From positions 1 through 23,766 of the IMG/VR virus record IMGVR_UViG_3300048027_000156: a DNA stretch of 23,766 bases, one strand, 5' to 3'. The translations under genes were made by a program, and so were the position numbers. Of the stretch, positions 6,294 to 14,118 are shown piece after piece (position 1 is the stretch's first letter; every line of letters starts with the position of its first letter). A model generated the notes under the pieces. The model ran no database searches, had not been told where the DNA came from, and worked only from the letters and a program-made list of their open reading frames with translations. The stretch comes from a virus.

Positions 6294-7130
6294 TTATTTG
6301 TCCCTAGATTGGAATTTTCCGCCAAGTTTTCTACCTGTCTGATATGATGTTTTGCCCAGATACGAACCTAGTTTACCTGCGCCATAGATTGCGCCAGCTG
6401 CCGCAGCCGCTTTGACAATTGGCTTATTCCAAATCTTTTTCTTTTTGTCTTTTTTGTCATCGATGATGAAGTTCCCACGCTTCTGAAACTTTAGAAGTGC
6501 TGGTGTAAGTTCACTACGCATTGCTGATGAACGCATATACTGTGCCATACGTGTTACTACTAGCGCACGTTGATTTTGATTTAGATTATCCCAATCACCT
6601 ACTAATCTACGCATAGATTTTAACATGCCATCCTGTACGTTCAACTGTCTCTCTAAACGCATTAGCATAGATTTTTCGAAACTAGCATTAGATTTGTTTG
6701 TGCCGATATGATTTAAGTAACGCATCACGTCTGCTTTCTTAACACCGATACGTGACATAGCAACTTTATCTTTATCACTAGAGTAGTCTTGGTCTTTGCC
6801 CATAAGTCTATTAAGAGCAATATACAAGTCTGTTCCGCTTGTTCTAAAGTAATCAAAACTCTTGAATGCGCCTGTACGACTAGCATACTCACTGGCCAAT
6901 GGCGCAAAGTCATAATCTTTGTTGAATACGTTTAGCATCATCATCTGTACGAATGCTAGATTTGCCGCATCATCTACATTTACGCTACTTGCGATCTTTT
7001 TGTTTCTAAATAAACGACTTTCAGTAAGTTCATGTACAAGTTGTAGCTTGTTGTCATTATTTTCTTCAAATGTGTGACCACCTTCAATTTGAGCCCACTC
7101 ATTTGCTGTATATTTTTTCTTACTCATCAT
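6294..7130 (-). CDS. Hypothetical late protein with Ala/Gly-rich C-terminal hydrophobic segment
   Basis: 278 aa. Two ATGs in a row (7130 and 7127) follow AAAGAGATGA, and the gene overlaps the end of the upstream 69-aa gene by 11 nt. Most of the protein is helical and charged (residues 1-225). A Lys-rich patch (KKDKKKKIWNKP) then leads into a hydrophobic Ala/Gly stretch (IVKAAAAAGAIYGAGKLGS), which could insert in a membrane or act as a DNA-ejection-type helix, and a basic tail. No family is recognised. It is the last gene of the run starting at the late promoter near 9989. A virion or internal protein is possible. Confidence 0.6.
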   Translation of the reverse strand: MMSKKKYTANEWAQIEGGHTFEENNDNKLQLVHELTESRLFRNKKIASSVNVDDAANLAFVQMMMLNVFNKDYDFAPLASEYASRTGAFKSFDYFRTSGTDLYIALNRLMGKDQDYSSDKDKVAMSRIGVKKADVMRYLNHIGTNKSNASFEKSMLMRLERQLNVQDGMLKSMRRLVGDWDNLNQNQRALVVTRMAQYMRSSAMRSELTPALLKFQKRGNFIIDDKKDKKKKIWNKPIVKAAAAAGAIYGAGKLGSYLGKTSYQTGRKLGGKFQSRDK

Positions 7131-7329
7131 TCATCTCTTTAAATCTATCAGCAAGTTCTTTAATCTTATCACTTGCATATGTTTTACAGCATCTAGGAAT
7201 AAATGAGTGCAAAGTAATTGCAACCACCGCAATTTGAAGTTCTAACGCAATACCCATTGCAAATCGTGCATGTTGCAGGGGACCCATTTCTGCTTCTTTT
7301 AGGTGTACTTTGCATTCTTTACTAAACAT
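7120..7329 (-). CDS. Small DUF6356-like protein
   Basis: 69 aa. The pattern HLKEAEMGPLQHARFAMGI, then a hydrophobic helix (ALELQIAVVAITLHSFIP), then CCKTYASDKIKEL matches the HLxxxxMxYxxHxxxA...H...P...TAS layout I associate with DUF6356-type proteins, a family without known function. The central segment could cross or lie on a membrane. The ATG is 1 nt past the upstream TAA, with a weak GGAA site. The family call is from memory of the pattern and not verified. Confidence 0.5.
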   Translation of the reverse strand: MFSKECKVHLKEAEMGPLQHARFAMGIALELQIAVVAITLHSFIPRCCKTYASDKIKELADRFKEMNDE

Positions 7330-7330
7330 T

Positions 7331-9514
7331 TTATCGTTCCTTACTCATATTTGCAGCACTGAATCCACTGCGATTTACTAATTTACTGTCACCTTGTCCG
7401 ATAACATAGCCTTCGCCTCCACGCTCGCCAGCTGTATATGCTTCTACATCTGCCTCTGCCGAGTCTAACTGTCCGATGATATCATTTTTTACAGCCATTA
7501 AATTTGTAATAACTGTGAATAGTGCTTTCATTCCGTCTGCGTTATTGTTAACATGGTTTGCCATACGTTCACGCATTGGCTCTGACATTTTTTCATTTGC
7601 TAACCACTGACCCCAATCACTTACTAGATTGTCTAACTTACGTGCTTTTGTCATGTTGTTAACATATTTGTATAGTGCATTTTTAAATGAACCTAGCTTA
7701 TTAGACTTTAAGAATTCATCTTCTAGTAAAGAATCAATCTTTGATGCATTTTGTCTTGCAAATGCTGTTACTTTGTCTAAGTTGTCTGCTTCTACTTTAG
7801 GCGCTTGTGTGACTGTTACAGGCGGCATGATAAGCAATCTACCAGCGTTTAGTTCTGATGCATCTACTTTAGATTTAGAACCGTCAAGTTCAATCTTAGC
7901 ATGTAGTACTACACCTGATTGACTTTGTGCAATTTGCTTACCAATGTCACTCTTTTGTTTAACACGATATGTAACAATGTTTGGAGTAAACTCATAATGT
8001 CCATCATCAACACGTGGTGTTGTAAAGTACAACAAGTCGCCGTGTACGTAGCCTCTGAAGCTCTCAGGTGTCGCTGCTTCGTAGATATCCCAGATGTTTA
8101 CCATCTTCTTAACGAATGCTTTACGATTTGCGTCTGGTGCTTCTTTGCCTCTACGTAAGAACATAGATGACATTTCTTCTTTACTTGTTACTTTCCCGTC
8201 ATAACCTTTTGCACCAAATCCACTCTTATCTGTTAGAATAAATTCGCCGTTCTCATTACGACCAAAGATAACTGCTGGCGAGCCATCCCATTTGACTGTA
8301 ATATTTTCTGGTGATGTTTCTAAATCTTTGAGTGTCTTAATAGATTTAGCAATACCTCGTGAACCATACCAGATAGCAAAGTCTTCTACGTGTTGAATAC
8401 GTGCATCGGACTCTTTAAGATTATTTTTCTTTCTAAAATCATCTACATCTTTTTGTGCATCTTTGCTTCTTTTCTTAGCTACCTCAGCATCTTTGACGTT
8501 ATCCGAGTGCATCTTATCTACGTCGATACCTTTTCTCTTTAACTGTTTGTTAAAGTTTGCTCTGCCGAAAGACTCGCCTAGTTCAGTTGGAACACCTGCA
8601 TTCTGAATGCTTGGATTATCTTTGAAATTCTTAAAGATAGATTTAGCTACGTCTGCTGGATAGTTCTTCTTAACTGCCGCATATAGTGACTCAAAGCTAT
8701 ACAAATCATCTTCGTTGTCTAGCTTTAAAATCTTTGCCCAGTCTTTAGGATCTTTGAATGGACCTTTGACGATCTCATTCTTGTTTGCTTTCGTGTGTCC
8801 AATGCCATTCTTCTTTTCAACTGGTCTGCGAATTACACGCACCATGCCGTCTGAAGGAGAGAACATCCAACGTTCCATTTCTAATGGTCTACCGTCTGAT
8901 GTTGTTTCATCACTTGCTTTAACTTCTAGCGCACCAGCAATTGAAGCAATCATAATATTACGATGAATGCCTTTATAGTTACTGTGTCTGCCGTCTTGAC
9001 TCATTTCTTTTGAGTGTGGCGAGTGATAGTAGTTCTTCATAAAGTCTACGTCACCCGGCATAAAGTCGATTTGTACTTTTCCAGTACGTTCTTTTCCTTG
9101 CACTTGCTTACTGTCATCATAGTTAACGATGTCAACTACTGTCATAAACACACTTGACTTTTTAATTTCTTGAATACTTGGTGCTGCTTCTAGTCGTTCT
9201 GCAAAGTCTGCAATCTGATCTTTATCTAGCTTAACTGCAATATCGATATCACCGGAGAATTCTTTCTTACCAACAGAACCAAGAGCATTCTTCAATAGAG
9301 GAATGCCCAATTCTTTTTCAAGTTTTAATAGTGTAGGTTTGATTTCCGAATGATGAATTATGCCAACGCCCGGCATTGCACCGCCTTCATTAATAGTGGC
9401 ATCAAATAAACTAGACATACGTTTATGGAATGACTTTTGCTTTAGGCGAGGCTTACGTGGACCTCTAAATCTACGTTCAATACCCTGACTTAAAATAATC
9501 TCACTAATCTTCAT
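7331..9514 (-). CDS. Pol-beta-type nucleotidyltransferase fused to an ATP-dependent ligase-like domain
   Basis: 727 aa from the ATG at 9514, which overlaps the upstream TGA as ATGA. Residues 40-170 carry nucleotidyltransferase signatures: G79-S80, then SGDIDIAV with D89 and D91, and a third acidic position, D150, in VQIDF. From about residue 375 the pattern of nucleotidyl-lysine ligases appears: KWDGSPAVIFGR with K408 as candidate adenylated lysine, FRGYVHGDLLYF around 486-497, EGYVI at 701-705 as motif IV, and KLVNR at 711-715 as motif V. The ligase domain contains a long helical insertion (about 580-690). Similar KWDGS proteins occur in cyanophages without tested function. A joined end-processing and sealing enzyme for RNA or DNA is inferred. 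The late-operon setting argues for a role late in infection. Confidence 0.7.
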   Translation of the reverse strand: MKISEIILSQGIERRFRGPRKPRLKQKSFHKRMSSLFDATINEGGAMPGVGIIHHSEIKPTLLKLEKELGIPLLKNALGSVGKKEFSGDIDIAVKLDKDQIADFAERLEAAPSIQEIKKSSVFMTVVDIVNYDDSKQVQGKERTGKVQIDFMPGDVDFMKNYYHSPHSKEMSQDGRHSNYKGIHRNIMIASIAGALEVKASDETTSDGRPLEMERWMFSPSDGMVRVIRRPVEKKNGIGHTKANKNEIVKGPFKDPKDWAKILKLDNEDDLYSFESLYAAVKKNYPADVAKSIFKNFKDNPSIQNAGVPTELGESFGRANFNKQLKRKGIDVDKMHSDNVKDAEVAKKRSKDAQKDVDDFRKKNNLKESDARIQHVEDFAIWYGSRGIAKSIKTLKDLETSPENITVKWDGSPAVIFGRNENGEFILTDKSGFGAKGYDGKVTSKEEMSSMFLRRGKEAPDANRKAFVKKMVNIWDIYEAATPESFRGYVHGDLLYFTTPRVDDGHYEFTPNIVTYRVKQKSDIGKQIAQSQSGVVLHAKIELDGSKSKVDASELNAGRLLIMPPVTVTQAPKVEADNLDKVTAFARQNASKIDSLLEDEFLKSNKLGSFKNALYKYVNNMTKARKLDNLVSDWGQWLANEKMSEPMRERMANHVNNNADGMKALFTVITNLMAVKNDIIGQLDSAEADVEAYTAGERGGEGYVIGQGDSKLVNRSGFSAANMSKER

Positions 9515-9732
9515 AATTGTCTCTTTCCGAATGGGCTTTCTCCAGTCAACTGGGGACGAGAAAACCACAATTTAAACCATTCAGGAGTGCCGGGCTGTAT
9601 ATCATTCTTACGTTGATATTCGCCTTTTTCCGTGCCAGTATGAGAGATATTCTCCTGATGTTGTGATACATCATAAGGCTTGTATATCCCAGCAAGAACT
9701 TTTAATTTTTTTAGTTGTGTTTCTAAATCCAC
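9511..9732 (-). CDS. Small conserved hypothetical protein, 73 aa
   Basis: It starts with GTG at 9732 directly after the TAA of the upstream gene and ends by overlapping the next ATG (ATGA). The C-terminal half has a distinctive motif, PGTPEWFKLWFSRPQLTGE, which I recall from conserved small proteins of marine T4-like phages. Function is unknown. The tight coupling to the ligase-like gene suggests a joint role, but nothing in the sequence proves it. Confidence 0.6.
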   Translation of the reverse strand: MDLETQLKKLKVLAGIYKPYDVSQHQENISHTGTEKGEYQRKNDIQPGTPEWFKLWFSRPQLTGESPFGKRQL

Positions 9733-9969
9733 TTACTTCTTCTTTGCACTAGTCATGCCTCTCTTAAACTTACGAGGGTCTTTGGCACGGATACTGTTGA
9801 CTAAACGCTTAGTCAAATCAGACGCAACGTCTTCGTCAAAAGTACGTTCAATGTACTCCATTAGATTAATTGCGCCAGCAATAATGTGTTCACCCTTTTG
9901 TTCAACAAGACGCTCTTTATCTAGTGAAATAGAATTAAGTTCTTCAAACAGGCTTTTGCGCTTAGTCAT
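9733..9969 (-). CDS. Small conserved hypothetical protein, 78 aa
   Basis: 78 aa with GGAG 8 nt before the ATG. The body is helical (KSLFEELNSISLDKERLVEQ, HIIAGAINLMEYIERTFDED) followed by VASDLTKRLVNSIRAKDPRK and a basic tail. The pattern of an Asn-Leu helix followed by LTKRLxNSIRxxDPxKF is familiar from marine T4-like phages, but the role is unknown. It is the first gene after the late promoter at 9989-9997 and leads the operon with the nucleotidyltransferase-ligase gene. Confidence 0.6.
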   Translation of the reverse strand: MTKRKSLFEELNSISLDKERLVEQKGEHIIAGAINLMEYIERTFDEDVASDLTKRLVNSIRAKDPRKFKRGMTSAKKK

Positions 9970-9988
9970 GATAAATCTCCGTTATAGT

Positions 9989-9997
9989 GTATTTATC
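9989..9997 (-). promoter_or_regulatory. T4-type late promoter (GATAAATAC) overlapping the helicase stop codon
   Basis: Minus-strand TTGATAAATACACT. The first bases supply the TGA stop of the helicase gene (9996-9998), so the early replication gene ends exactly where the late operon begins. The predicted +1 near 9984 gives a leader of about 15 nt with GGAG. Confidence 0.7.
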
Positions 9998-11405
9998 AAG
10001 TTTCGTCAAAAGCGGAACGAGACTTAGTTTTGAGCATTGCTCTAAGCGATGATGCAGCTTGCCCGTTGTCCATAACAGGCGTATCATCGTCTTCTTTAGT
10101 AACAGTTGTCTTCTTACGTAGTTGATCCACTACACTTGAAGTACCTGAACTAGTAATATTGTTGTCTGAATTTTCACTTGTATCATCTGAGATACGCAAA
10201 CTATCTCTATCGAATACAAGATTTACTTTACTACCTACACCAGATGATGAACGTGTTTTTAGAAGTTGCAATTGATACTGACCACGCTCACGCATAGCAT
10301 TAGATGTAAAGATACCAATAACGTTATCTGCTGTTTGAATTTTAGAGATACCGCCTGCGATATGTGAGTGATCGAATTCAATTTCTTCAACTGCACTACG
10401 GTTCAACTGTGATGCTGTTACCAATACAGACCCAGTCTCCATAGCGAAGTTACGCATTTCTTCTGTTACATATTTGTCTTTAGTATAAGTATCGCCTGCT
10501 TGCACTTTCATAGTAGCAGGAGTAAGAAGGTCGAGATAGTCAACGCACAAACAATCGACCTTCTTACCTGTCTGGATTTGTAGTTCTTTCAGATATGACC
10601 TAATGTCATTAACGCTTGACCCTGATGGGAGATATTTGATTCTAAGCTGTCCGGACTGTTTACCTTTTGCTTTGACCATCAGTTCCACTTCGTCTAAACT
10701 CTTAAAGATGCCTTTTGTACTTCTGTCCGTCTGCATTGCATACATACGCATCGATGAAAGCGATTCTGAAAGTTCCAGAGTGATGTAGACACAATTAAGA
10801 CCAGCCTCTGCCCAATTCAGACTCATATTTTGCATGAAAAGTGATTTGCCTGCGCCAGAGCCCCCTGCAAAAATCGTGATCTCCCCACGATTAATGCCAC
10901 CATATAACTTATCATCAAGGGCTTTCCAGCCTGTAGTCATTTGACCGTTATCGTCTTTCAGTCCTTCCAATACACCTCTAGGGTCAGCAAAATAATCTGT
11001 ACCCAATGAACGTGCCAGTCCGGTTTGAACTGCTTCCTTGATTCTAAGTTCTACTTCACCGTATTTGCCAGTCTCCAACAAATCAGCACTATCGATAATA
11101 GCCTTCTCAATAGCCTTATGTCGGCAGAATGTTTCAAATTCATCAACGAACCATTCGATATGCTGGTCGATGTTATCCAGTTTTTCTACAGTTACTCCCG
11201 TTTCTGCCTTGACCATTTCAAGACTTGGGATAGATGAATATTCATCACTGTGTTCGATCAACTGCTTGACCACAGGACGGACGCTGCGGTCGAAGTATTC
11301 AGGCTTAATGATACTACGAACCCTTGAATAAAGTTCTGGATCACTAAACATGAATTGTACGAATAGTTGCTGTAAATCTGAGCTATAGTTTTTTACTTCT
11401 GACAT
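9996..11405 (-). CDS. gp41: Replicative DNA helicase, T4 gp41-like (DnaB family)
   Basis: 469 aa. It unwinds DNA ahead of the phage fork and works with the gp61-type primase. The N-terminal domain covers about residues 1-130. The RecA-like core has Walker A GGSGAGKS (181-188), Walker B around DCLCVDYLDLL (284-294), the TASQLNR motif with Q333, and a KTRSSSGVGS segment (383-392) that fits the arginine-finger/DNA-loop region. Length and motif order fit gp41. The C-terminal 60 residues are polar and variable. It has its own strong promoter with perfect TTGACA, and no leader is expected. The SGNH gene ends just upstream. Confidence 0.92.
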   Translation of the reverse strand: MSEVKNYSSDLQQLFVQFMFSDPELYSRVRSIIKPEYFDRSVRPVVKQLIEHSDEYSSIPSLEMVKAETGVTVEKLDNIDQHIEWFVDEFETFCRHKAIEKAIIDSADLLETGKYGEVELRIKEAVQTGLARSLGTDYFADPRGVLEGLKDDNGQMTTGWKALDDKLYGGINRGEITIFAGGSGAGKSLFMQNMSLNWAEAGLNCVYITLELSESLSSMRMYAMQTDRSTKGIFKSLDEVELMVKAKGKQSGQLRIKYLPSGSSVNDIRSYLKELQIQTGKKVDCLCVDYLDLLTPATMKVQAGDTYTKDKYVTEEMRNFAMETGSVLVTASQLNRSAVEEIEFDHSHIAGGISKIQTADNVIGIFTSNAMRERGQYQLQLLKTRSSSGVGSKVNLVFDRDSLRISDDTSENSDNNITSSGTSSVVDQLRKKTTVTKEDDDTPVMDNGQAASSLRAMLKTKSRSAFDET

Positions 11406-11411
11406 TCTTCT

Positions 11412-11440
11412 ACTATATCAAAAAAGGTTACAATTGTCAA
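11412..11440 (-). promoter_or_regulatory. Strong sigma70-type promoter of the helicase gene
   Basis: Minus-strand TTGACA (11435-11440), a 17-nt spacer, and TATAGT (11412-11417), then 6 nt (AGAAGA) to the ATG at 11405. The expected +1 is the A of the ATG, so the mRNA would be leaderless. The TGA of the SGNH gene (11418-11420) lies in the spacer. Confidence 0.8.
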
Positions 11441-12059
11441 TAGAATTTATTACTAATTTTGAAAATGCATTGTGTGCTTCCTCACCTGGATGCCCACCGT
11501 CTAATGCTCTTGGATAATCACTTCTTAAACCAAAATCGTAATCTTCTATTTTTACGGGACACCATGACATCTGATTATACTCTTCTTTTTTTATCTTTAT
11601 GTGTATATTTGGTATACCTTTAGAGTTTAAATGACTTTGTGCAAGATATATCTGTTTGTTGAATGTCACGTCTTGGTCGAATTCATTTGACATTAAAAGA
11701 AAATCTAACACATTTTTATCATCACTCCACGGACCATAATCTTCGAATTTTTCATTTTGAAATATTTCAGTCCAACGGCGATTATAAGACCACAATACAA
11801 CTACCAAGTCATCCACTTTATAATCGTCATATTCTAATATCTTATATAATATTAATTTATTAGACGCACCCGGCTGTGATAAATTTCTTGTCTTTATATT
11901 ATAGTGATTGCCGACTAGTTTTGCCCATACCAAGTTACTTGGTTTTTTTCCAGGTAAATTAGGTGGTATGTGACAGTCGGGCAACCCGTGACCAAAAGTC
12001 ATACTGCATCCAAACGCTATCAGCCTAGTAGGTTGTGATAATATGGTCTGCGATCCCAT
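11418..12059 (-). CDS. SGNH/GDSL-type hydrolase-like protein
   Basis: 213 aa. Block I is LIAFGCSMTFGHG with nucleophile S19. The block III-like GASN has N67. The block V-like DGGHPG supplies D187 and H190. These fit the Ser, Gly, Asn and His positions of SGNH hydrolases, which act on esters and other acyl groups such as on lipids or sugars. Block II is less clear. The start at 12059 lies inside the ClpP gene, overlapping it by 35 nt, with GAGG about 13 nt upstream. Codon use looks more A+T-rich than the helicase. It sits between ClpP and helicase in the replication operon, an odd location for a hydrolase. Substrate is unknown. Confidence 0.7.
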   Translation of the reverse strand: MGSQTILSQPTRLIAFGCSMTFGHGLPDCHIPPNLPGKKPSNLVWAKLVGNHYNIKTRNLSQPGASNKLILYKILEYDDYKVDDLVVVLWSYNRRWTEIFQNEKFEDYGPWSDDKNVLDFLLMSNEFDQDVTFNKQIYLAQSHLNSKGIPNIHIKIKKEEYNQMSWCPVKIEDYDFGLRSDYPRALDGGHPGEEAHNAFSKLVINSIDNCNLF

Positions 12060-12705
12060 GCTTTAGTGTTTCCTCTGGGTTCAACCAGCAATCACTTTCC
12101 GGAAGTAACCACTTACGAATATATGCTTCATTTTTACCAGTACATTTCTTATAGTGATCCATCATACGCTCTGTTGATAGTTCAAACTCTTTTACAATAG
12201 ACATTAGTTCATGTTCTTTGCCGCGTGATCCCCAAGAGTATTGGTGTGACATTACACTTGTATTCTGCGTGATGTAACGATGTCCTTTTTCACCAGCCAT
12301 CATTAGTAGTACACCACACGATGCAATCATACCCATGCCATATGTATACACTGGGATTTGGGATTGTTTAATTACATCAATCAAATGAAACGCACTATTT
12401 ACTGCGCCGCCCGGCGAGTTGATATACAAGTGAATTACATCTGGGCGCGTATCTTCTGGCATCATATTGTATTCCATAATCATCTTGACCAATGGCATAC
12501 AGTTTTCTTGATTGAACTCTTTGTCCATGAAAAGTACACCCGCATCGTACAATAGTTCACCAGGTTTCTTAGGAGGCAGTGGGGGTTGTGGCATTGGCAT
12601 TGGCTGAGGCGCTGGTGCTACTTTTGGCGTTGGTATTACTTTGTTTGGCTCTGTTTTATTTGGAGCTTTTTTTGTTACTTTTTTCTTTTTAGGTTCTTTA
12701 GCCAT
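12025..12705 (-). CDS. clpP: ClpP-like serine protease subunit
   Basis: 226 aa. Residues 1-48 are a Lys- and Pro-rich extension not found in standard ClpP. The ClpP fold follows: LYINSPGGAV (93-102), the catalytic serine in GMIASCG (S129), the histidine in VMSHQYSWG (H154) and an acidic residue at D205 before WLNPEETLKHGIADHII. All three triad positions are kept. Phage ClpP could trim virion precursors or replace host ClpP rings; cyanophages are known to carry such genes. AGGA precedes the ATG. It is cotranscribed with primase upstream and SGNH downstream. The N-terminal extension may be a disordered linker or localisation tail. Confidence 0.88.
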   Translation of the reverse strand: MAKEPKKKKVTKKAPNKTEPNKVIPTPKVAPAPQPMPMPQPPLPPKKPGELLYDAGVLFMDKEFNQENCMPLVKMIMEYNMMPEDTRPDVIHLYINSPGGAVNSAFHLIDVIKQSQIPVYTYGMGMIASCGVLLMMAGEKGHRYITQNTSVMSHQYSWGSRGKEHELMSIVKEFELSTERMMDHYKKCTGKNEAYIRKWLLPESDCWLNPEETLKHGIADHIITTY

Positions 12706-12718
12706 TTATTTTGAATTC

Positions 12719-13717
12719 CTATCCTAAACGCATCTTTACGTTAATCTTTGTACTATTACTTATGCTTCCGTCGATTATACTTTTGAGAGTATAAAGTTTA
12801 CCATATCTTTGTATTGCATCACCTGCATCTTTTAAATCGTCTTCCCATCTTGGGAAAGAAACTGACCAGCCATTTTCAATTGCTTGCTTGATTAGTTTCT
12901 CGCCTGCTTTGTCTCTGTCGGGGCAGACAACGACTTCACCCTTAAACTGATTAATATAATCAATTTGTGTATCACTTGCTTCGTTACTCATAATCGCTAC
13001 TGCATCTAAACATGCCGCATCAATCGTGCCTTCTGTTACTATCAAGTATTTTCTATTTCGTTTGATAGCATCTATATTGTAGAGAAAGTCTTTTGGCGTT
13101 TTGCTCATATACTTAGCTTCATTCTTACCAGTAAAGTCTCTGCCACTATATCCAACAACTCTATCGCCTTGGTAAAAAGGAAAGATAACTCTTTGTCTGA
13201 ATACAGGATGCGGAGACCAATAAGTTTCTACAAAATCGTATATGCCCCTATCTAATAGATATTTAGCGGCTGATATAGCACGTACATCTGGTTCATCATC
13301 ACGTAGTATATCTTCTAATAATCGTGCGCCTTCGGGAAGTTCACATTCTTTAAATGATGGTATACGTGTTGTTTGTGTCTTACTAATGAATAATGTTGGA
13401 CCATCTGCTAATTCTTTTTGTCTAATAGCATCAAGTTGTAATCGTTTAATATCACTTTCTGGCATTCCCAGATTGCGTAGTAATACTAGCATCTTCTTAT
13501 TAAGAACCCTACCAGATTTATGTGACGCTGTAAATCCGCAATTAAAGCAATGATATGATACACTTTCGTTGTCACTTCTGATACCGCCACGTTGACGTGT
13601 ATCATTACGTGCTTCGCCATTATCTACACAACATGGACAGTTAAAAGACAACCATCCACCTGATGATTGTCTTCGCTGATGTGGCAAATGTGAATATATT
13701 GCTTGTTGTAATTCCAT
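12719..13717 (-). CDS. gp61: DNA primase, T4 gp61-like
   Basis: 332 aa. It makes RNA primers for lagging-strand synthesis with the gp41-type helicase. An N-terminal zinc-binding domain has CPCC (C27, C30) and CFNC (C57, C60). The TOPRIM core includes YLIVTEGTIDAA with E229 and VVVCPDRDKAG with D267 and D269, and QRVIFPFYQGDRVVGYSGRD precedes it as in DnaG-type enzymes. Length fits gp61. It is preceded by TTGACA-N17-TATATT with 6 nt to the ATG and heads the primase-ClpP-SGNH operon. Confidence 0.9.
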   Translation of the reverse strand: MELQQAIYSHLPHQRRQSSGGWLSFNCPCCVDNGEARNDTRQRGGIRSDNESVSYHCFNCGFTASHKSGRVLNKKMLVLLRNLGMPESDIKRLQLDAIRQKELADGPTLFISKTQTTRIPSFKECELPEGARLLEDILRDDEPDVRAISAAKYLLDRGIYDFVETYWSPHPVFRQRVIFPFYQGDRVVGYSGRDFTGKNEAKYMSKTPKDFLYNIDAIKRNRKYLIVTEGTIDAACLDAVAIMSNEASDTQIDYINQFKGEVVVCPDRDKAGEKLIKQAIENGWSVSFPRWEDDLKDAGDAIQRYGKLYTLKSIIDGSISNSTKINVKMRLG

Positions 13718-13723
13718 AACTAT

Positions 13724-13752
13724 AATATAACAGTTTTACAGTTGAGTGTCAA
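13724..13752 (-). promoter_or_regulatory. Strong sigma70-type promoter of the primase operon
   Basis: Minus-strand TTGACA (13747-13752), a 17-nt spacer, and TATATT (13724-13729), then 6 nt (ATAGTT) to the ATG at 13717. The predicted transcript is leaderless. The -35 box contains the TGA stop of the upstream gene (13749-13751). Confidence 0.8.
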
Positions 13753-14057
13753 GCAATTTCGTACCAATTATCTTCACGTTGCATCATTTGTTCGTAGAAT
13801 TTTTTGTGTGCTTTGATGTAGTCAGGTTTGTTTAAACGCTCAATTATAAAGTCACGATTTTTGAATTCATCGCTCATTACATATTCACTAAACAATTTTG
13901 AATACAGTTCTTCATTGTATCTATCGTAAGCGAATGCATACTCTCCCCACACACGCTGCGCTTCGTCGAATTCTTCTAATGTTAAAATTTTTGATGTATG
14001 AAGTGATGTAAGAGCAGGTTGAGTTACGATGTAAGCAGGCTTTTGATTGCGTAGCAT
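13749..14057 (-). CDS. Hypothetical protein, 102 aa
   Basis: Not recognised. It is a charged, aromatic-rich, mostly helical protein (LTLEEFDEAQRVWGEYAFAY, DFIIERLNKPDYIKAHKKFY). AAGGAT lies 8 nt before the ATG. Unlike its neighbours it has a leader of about 24-30 nt behind TTGACA-N16-TATCTT. Its stop codon lies within the -35 box of the primase promoter. An early role is inferred from the promoter alone. Confidence 0.6.
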   Translation of the reverse strand: MLRNQKPAYIVTQPALTSLHTSKILTLEEFDEAQRVWGEYAFAYDRYNEELYSKLFSEYVMSDEFKNRDFIIERLNKPDYIKAHKKFYEQMMQREDNWYEIA

Positions 14058-14087
14058 TTTATTATCCTTATTATTGATTACATAATA

Positions 14088-14115
14088 AAGATAACACGAT
14101 TCGCTATATTGTCAA
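14088..14115 (-). promoter_or_regulatory. Sigma70-type promoter of the 102-aa gene
   Basis: Minus-strand TTGACA (14110-14115), a 16-nt spacer, TATCTT (14088-14093). This promoter leaves a normal leader with an AAGGAT ribosome site, in contrast to the leaderless spacing at the primase, helicase and SufT-like genes. Confidence 0.7.
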
Positions 14116-14118
14116 GTA

